From: Latrodectus hesperus
Taxonomy: Eukaryota > Arthropoda > Arachnida > Araneae > Theridiidae
DNA length: 64,000 nucleotides
Direction of reading: 5' to 3'
NCBI GenBank assembly: GCA_037975125.1
Contig: CM075857.1
Coordinates: 48,529,672 to 48,593,671 of the forward strand
The position numbers were made by a program, and so were the translations under genes. The notes below the pieces were generated by a model. That model saw only the letters and a program-made list of their open reading frames with translations. It ran no database searches and was not told the DNA's origin. This document shows positions 62,741 through 64,000 of the stretch, one piece after another (the first letter of the stretch is position 1; each line of letters starts with the position of its first letter).

Positions 62741-63829
62741 ATTAATTATCTTTATCGTCAACATGATGAATGACATTTTGACTAAGGAAAAAAATAACAG
62801 CATGACACGATATGGATTCAAATAATTTCTGGAAGTATGTATTTATAAGTAAAACTGGAGACAATGAATGTCAAGAACTATGAAGGGCAATCTGAAAATC
62901 AATAGGAGTCCAAAATGAAAGCCATATTTCTATCAGTCATATTACCAACCAGCTCGGACAAGTTTAATAATGTTTATATATAGAAATTAAGGTCAGTGTT
63001 AATATCAACACTTAGAAGAGAGATCATGTAAACATTTGGAAGAAAATGTTCTCCATTTGTATAACCACTATTTTACTGGAATTCTGTAAATACATTGGAA
63101 TGCACAATATGCATGAATGGCCGGTAAATCATTAAACACTTTTCACCTGAATCATATTCTATCGTATTAGCTTTTTGACGCATCAGTGTCCAATATCATT
63201 TAAACTGTATTCATCACATAGGCTACACTAGGTTGAAGATTCCCTGCTGACATGATGAGTTCATAATTCATGTGTTCTCCTTTCTCTCATGTATTCTCTC
63301 ACCTTGTTCAAGTAAAAATGAATCTCTTAAAAACTGTTTAAATTATCGATTTTCCAATTTTTGCAGTTGATAAGTTGAATTAAAGTATAAAACTTTCTAT
63401 CAAGTTGGTGACCATAGTAATATACGTACCACTTTTGATATATCTGTCGGTTATTCATTCAAATTAGCAATTTTGATGCGATTTCACATTCACTATTACA
63501 AAACATTCAATAGATTCTCCCAGTGGATAATTCACTAATACCCTTGCCTCCTTATGCTGAAACTATTTTAAATATTTTTGTAATCCTTTTGTTGAATTTC
63601 TGTAAATATTGTCTAATGTCCCTCCTTGCTATTCTCATTTGTTTGCATCCATACTCTGTCACTTACCTTTTAATTGTTCTGTTTGTTTTGTTCTAATGAT
63701 TGTCTGTAAATTTTGTCTTTGTCCCAACTTGATCTTACCAATAGTGTAAACTCACACACAGTTACTCACCTTGTACTTGTGCTGTCTAGTAGTAATGTTT
63801 TTTTTTCTAACGCAATAAACTACTCCATT
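62741..63829. other. Intermediate-composition DNA, unassigned
   Basis: Composition becomes gradually less AT-rich toward the window end. From about 63540 the sequence is pyrimidine-rich (many CTT, TTTGT and TGTCT words) and may belong to the repeat that continues past 63830. No open frame is supported. Confidence 0.4.
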
Positions 63830-64000
63830 GAGGACAGTTAGAGGCAGCTGACGGATACCCTCCACTAACGTGTGAAGTTGCTGCGTTTTGGAGCTTGGCT
63901 CCGTTGCAGTGGGGGCCCTCGGCGGTGCCACTTTCTTTTCTTCTTTCCAGCAAGTCCCATCTTAACTGGTAGAACCCATCTTGGGTTAAGTACAGGGGAC
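63830..64000 (+). mobile_element. LINE-like 5' leader, cut by the window end
   Basis: The last 170 bases (from about GGACAGTTAGAGGCAGCTGA) are of balanced composition, with GGAGCTTGGCTCCGTTGCAG and GGGGGCCCTCGGCGGTGCCA. This is the style of non-LTR retrotransposon 5' leaders that I have seen in spiders, similar in composition though not in sequence to the leader at 48050-48290. A coding part would lie beyond the window. Orientation is inferred. Confidence 0.4.

Overview
This 64 kb window is eukaryotic, very AT-rich (roughly three quarters A+T by eye) and has no intact host gene that I can support. It is repeat-laden intergenic or deep intronic DNA. The repeats point to an arthropod, most likely a spider, probably an araneoid orb-weaver. 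They include non-LTR retrotransposon 3' ends of a type I know from spider assemblies, Tc1/mariner relics, tRNA-headed SINEs with CAA tails, and a dozen long (TA)n arrays. The species call is inference from remembered families, not from a search.

Layout. 1-20.7 kb: mostly unassigned AT-rich DNA. It holds an eroded LINE 3' end (about 2.52-3.10 kb), several perfect hairpins or palindromes (3.46, 5.0, 12.6, 13.7 kb), four long (TA)n arrays, and a 5'-truncated LINE with decayed target-site duplications (18.57-19.84 kb). 20.7-24.4 kb: a cluster of old DNA transposons (an irritans-type mariner on the minus strand, then a Tc1-like relic on the plus strand) and another LINE tail. 25-31.2 kb: three possible exons or small ORFs of uncertain status (25.4, 27.9 and 29.9 kb) and two SINEs of one family. 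33-43 kb: a SINE with target-site duplication, a probable pogo/Tigger remnant, a Tc1-like transposase pseudogene with one clear terminal inverted repeat end, a MITE-like 152-bp element, and a LINE with target-site duplication. 47.5-49 kb: a second SINE of the 33-kb family and an internally deleted LINE joining a 5'-leader-like segment to the ORF2 tail. 53.2-55.9 kb: the least expected object, a decayed multi-exon gene of a family with an S-D-x(3)-GQNR motif that I associate with arthropod transposons. 63.8-64.0 kb: the start of another LINE-like repeat cut by the window end.

How it fits together. The SINEs at 33 and 47.5 kb end in CAA-rich tails like the LINE at 41-42 kb, so that LINE family may have mobilised them. 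Many (TA)n arrays lie directly against transposon ends or hairpins, so simple-repeat growth and TA-targeting elements seem linked here. A few stretches of near-balanced composition (about 1.2, 12.6, 14.5, 32.2, 46.9, 49.7, 52.0 and 58.3 kb) lack coding signals and repeat signatures. They are the best candidates for conserved regulatory DNA. All long Tyr-Ile or Ile-Tyr reading frames are translations of (TA)n arrays, not genes.
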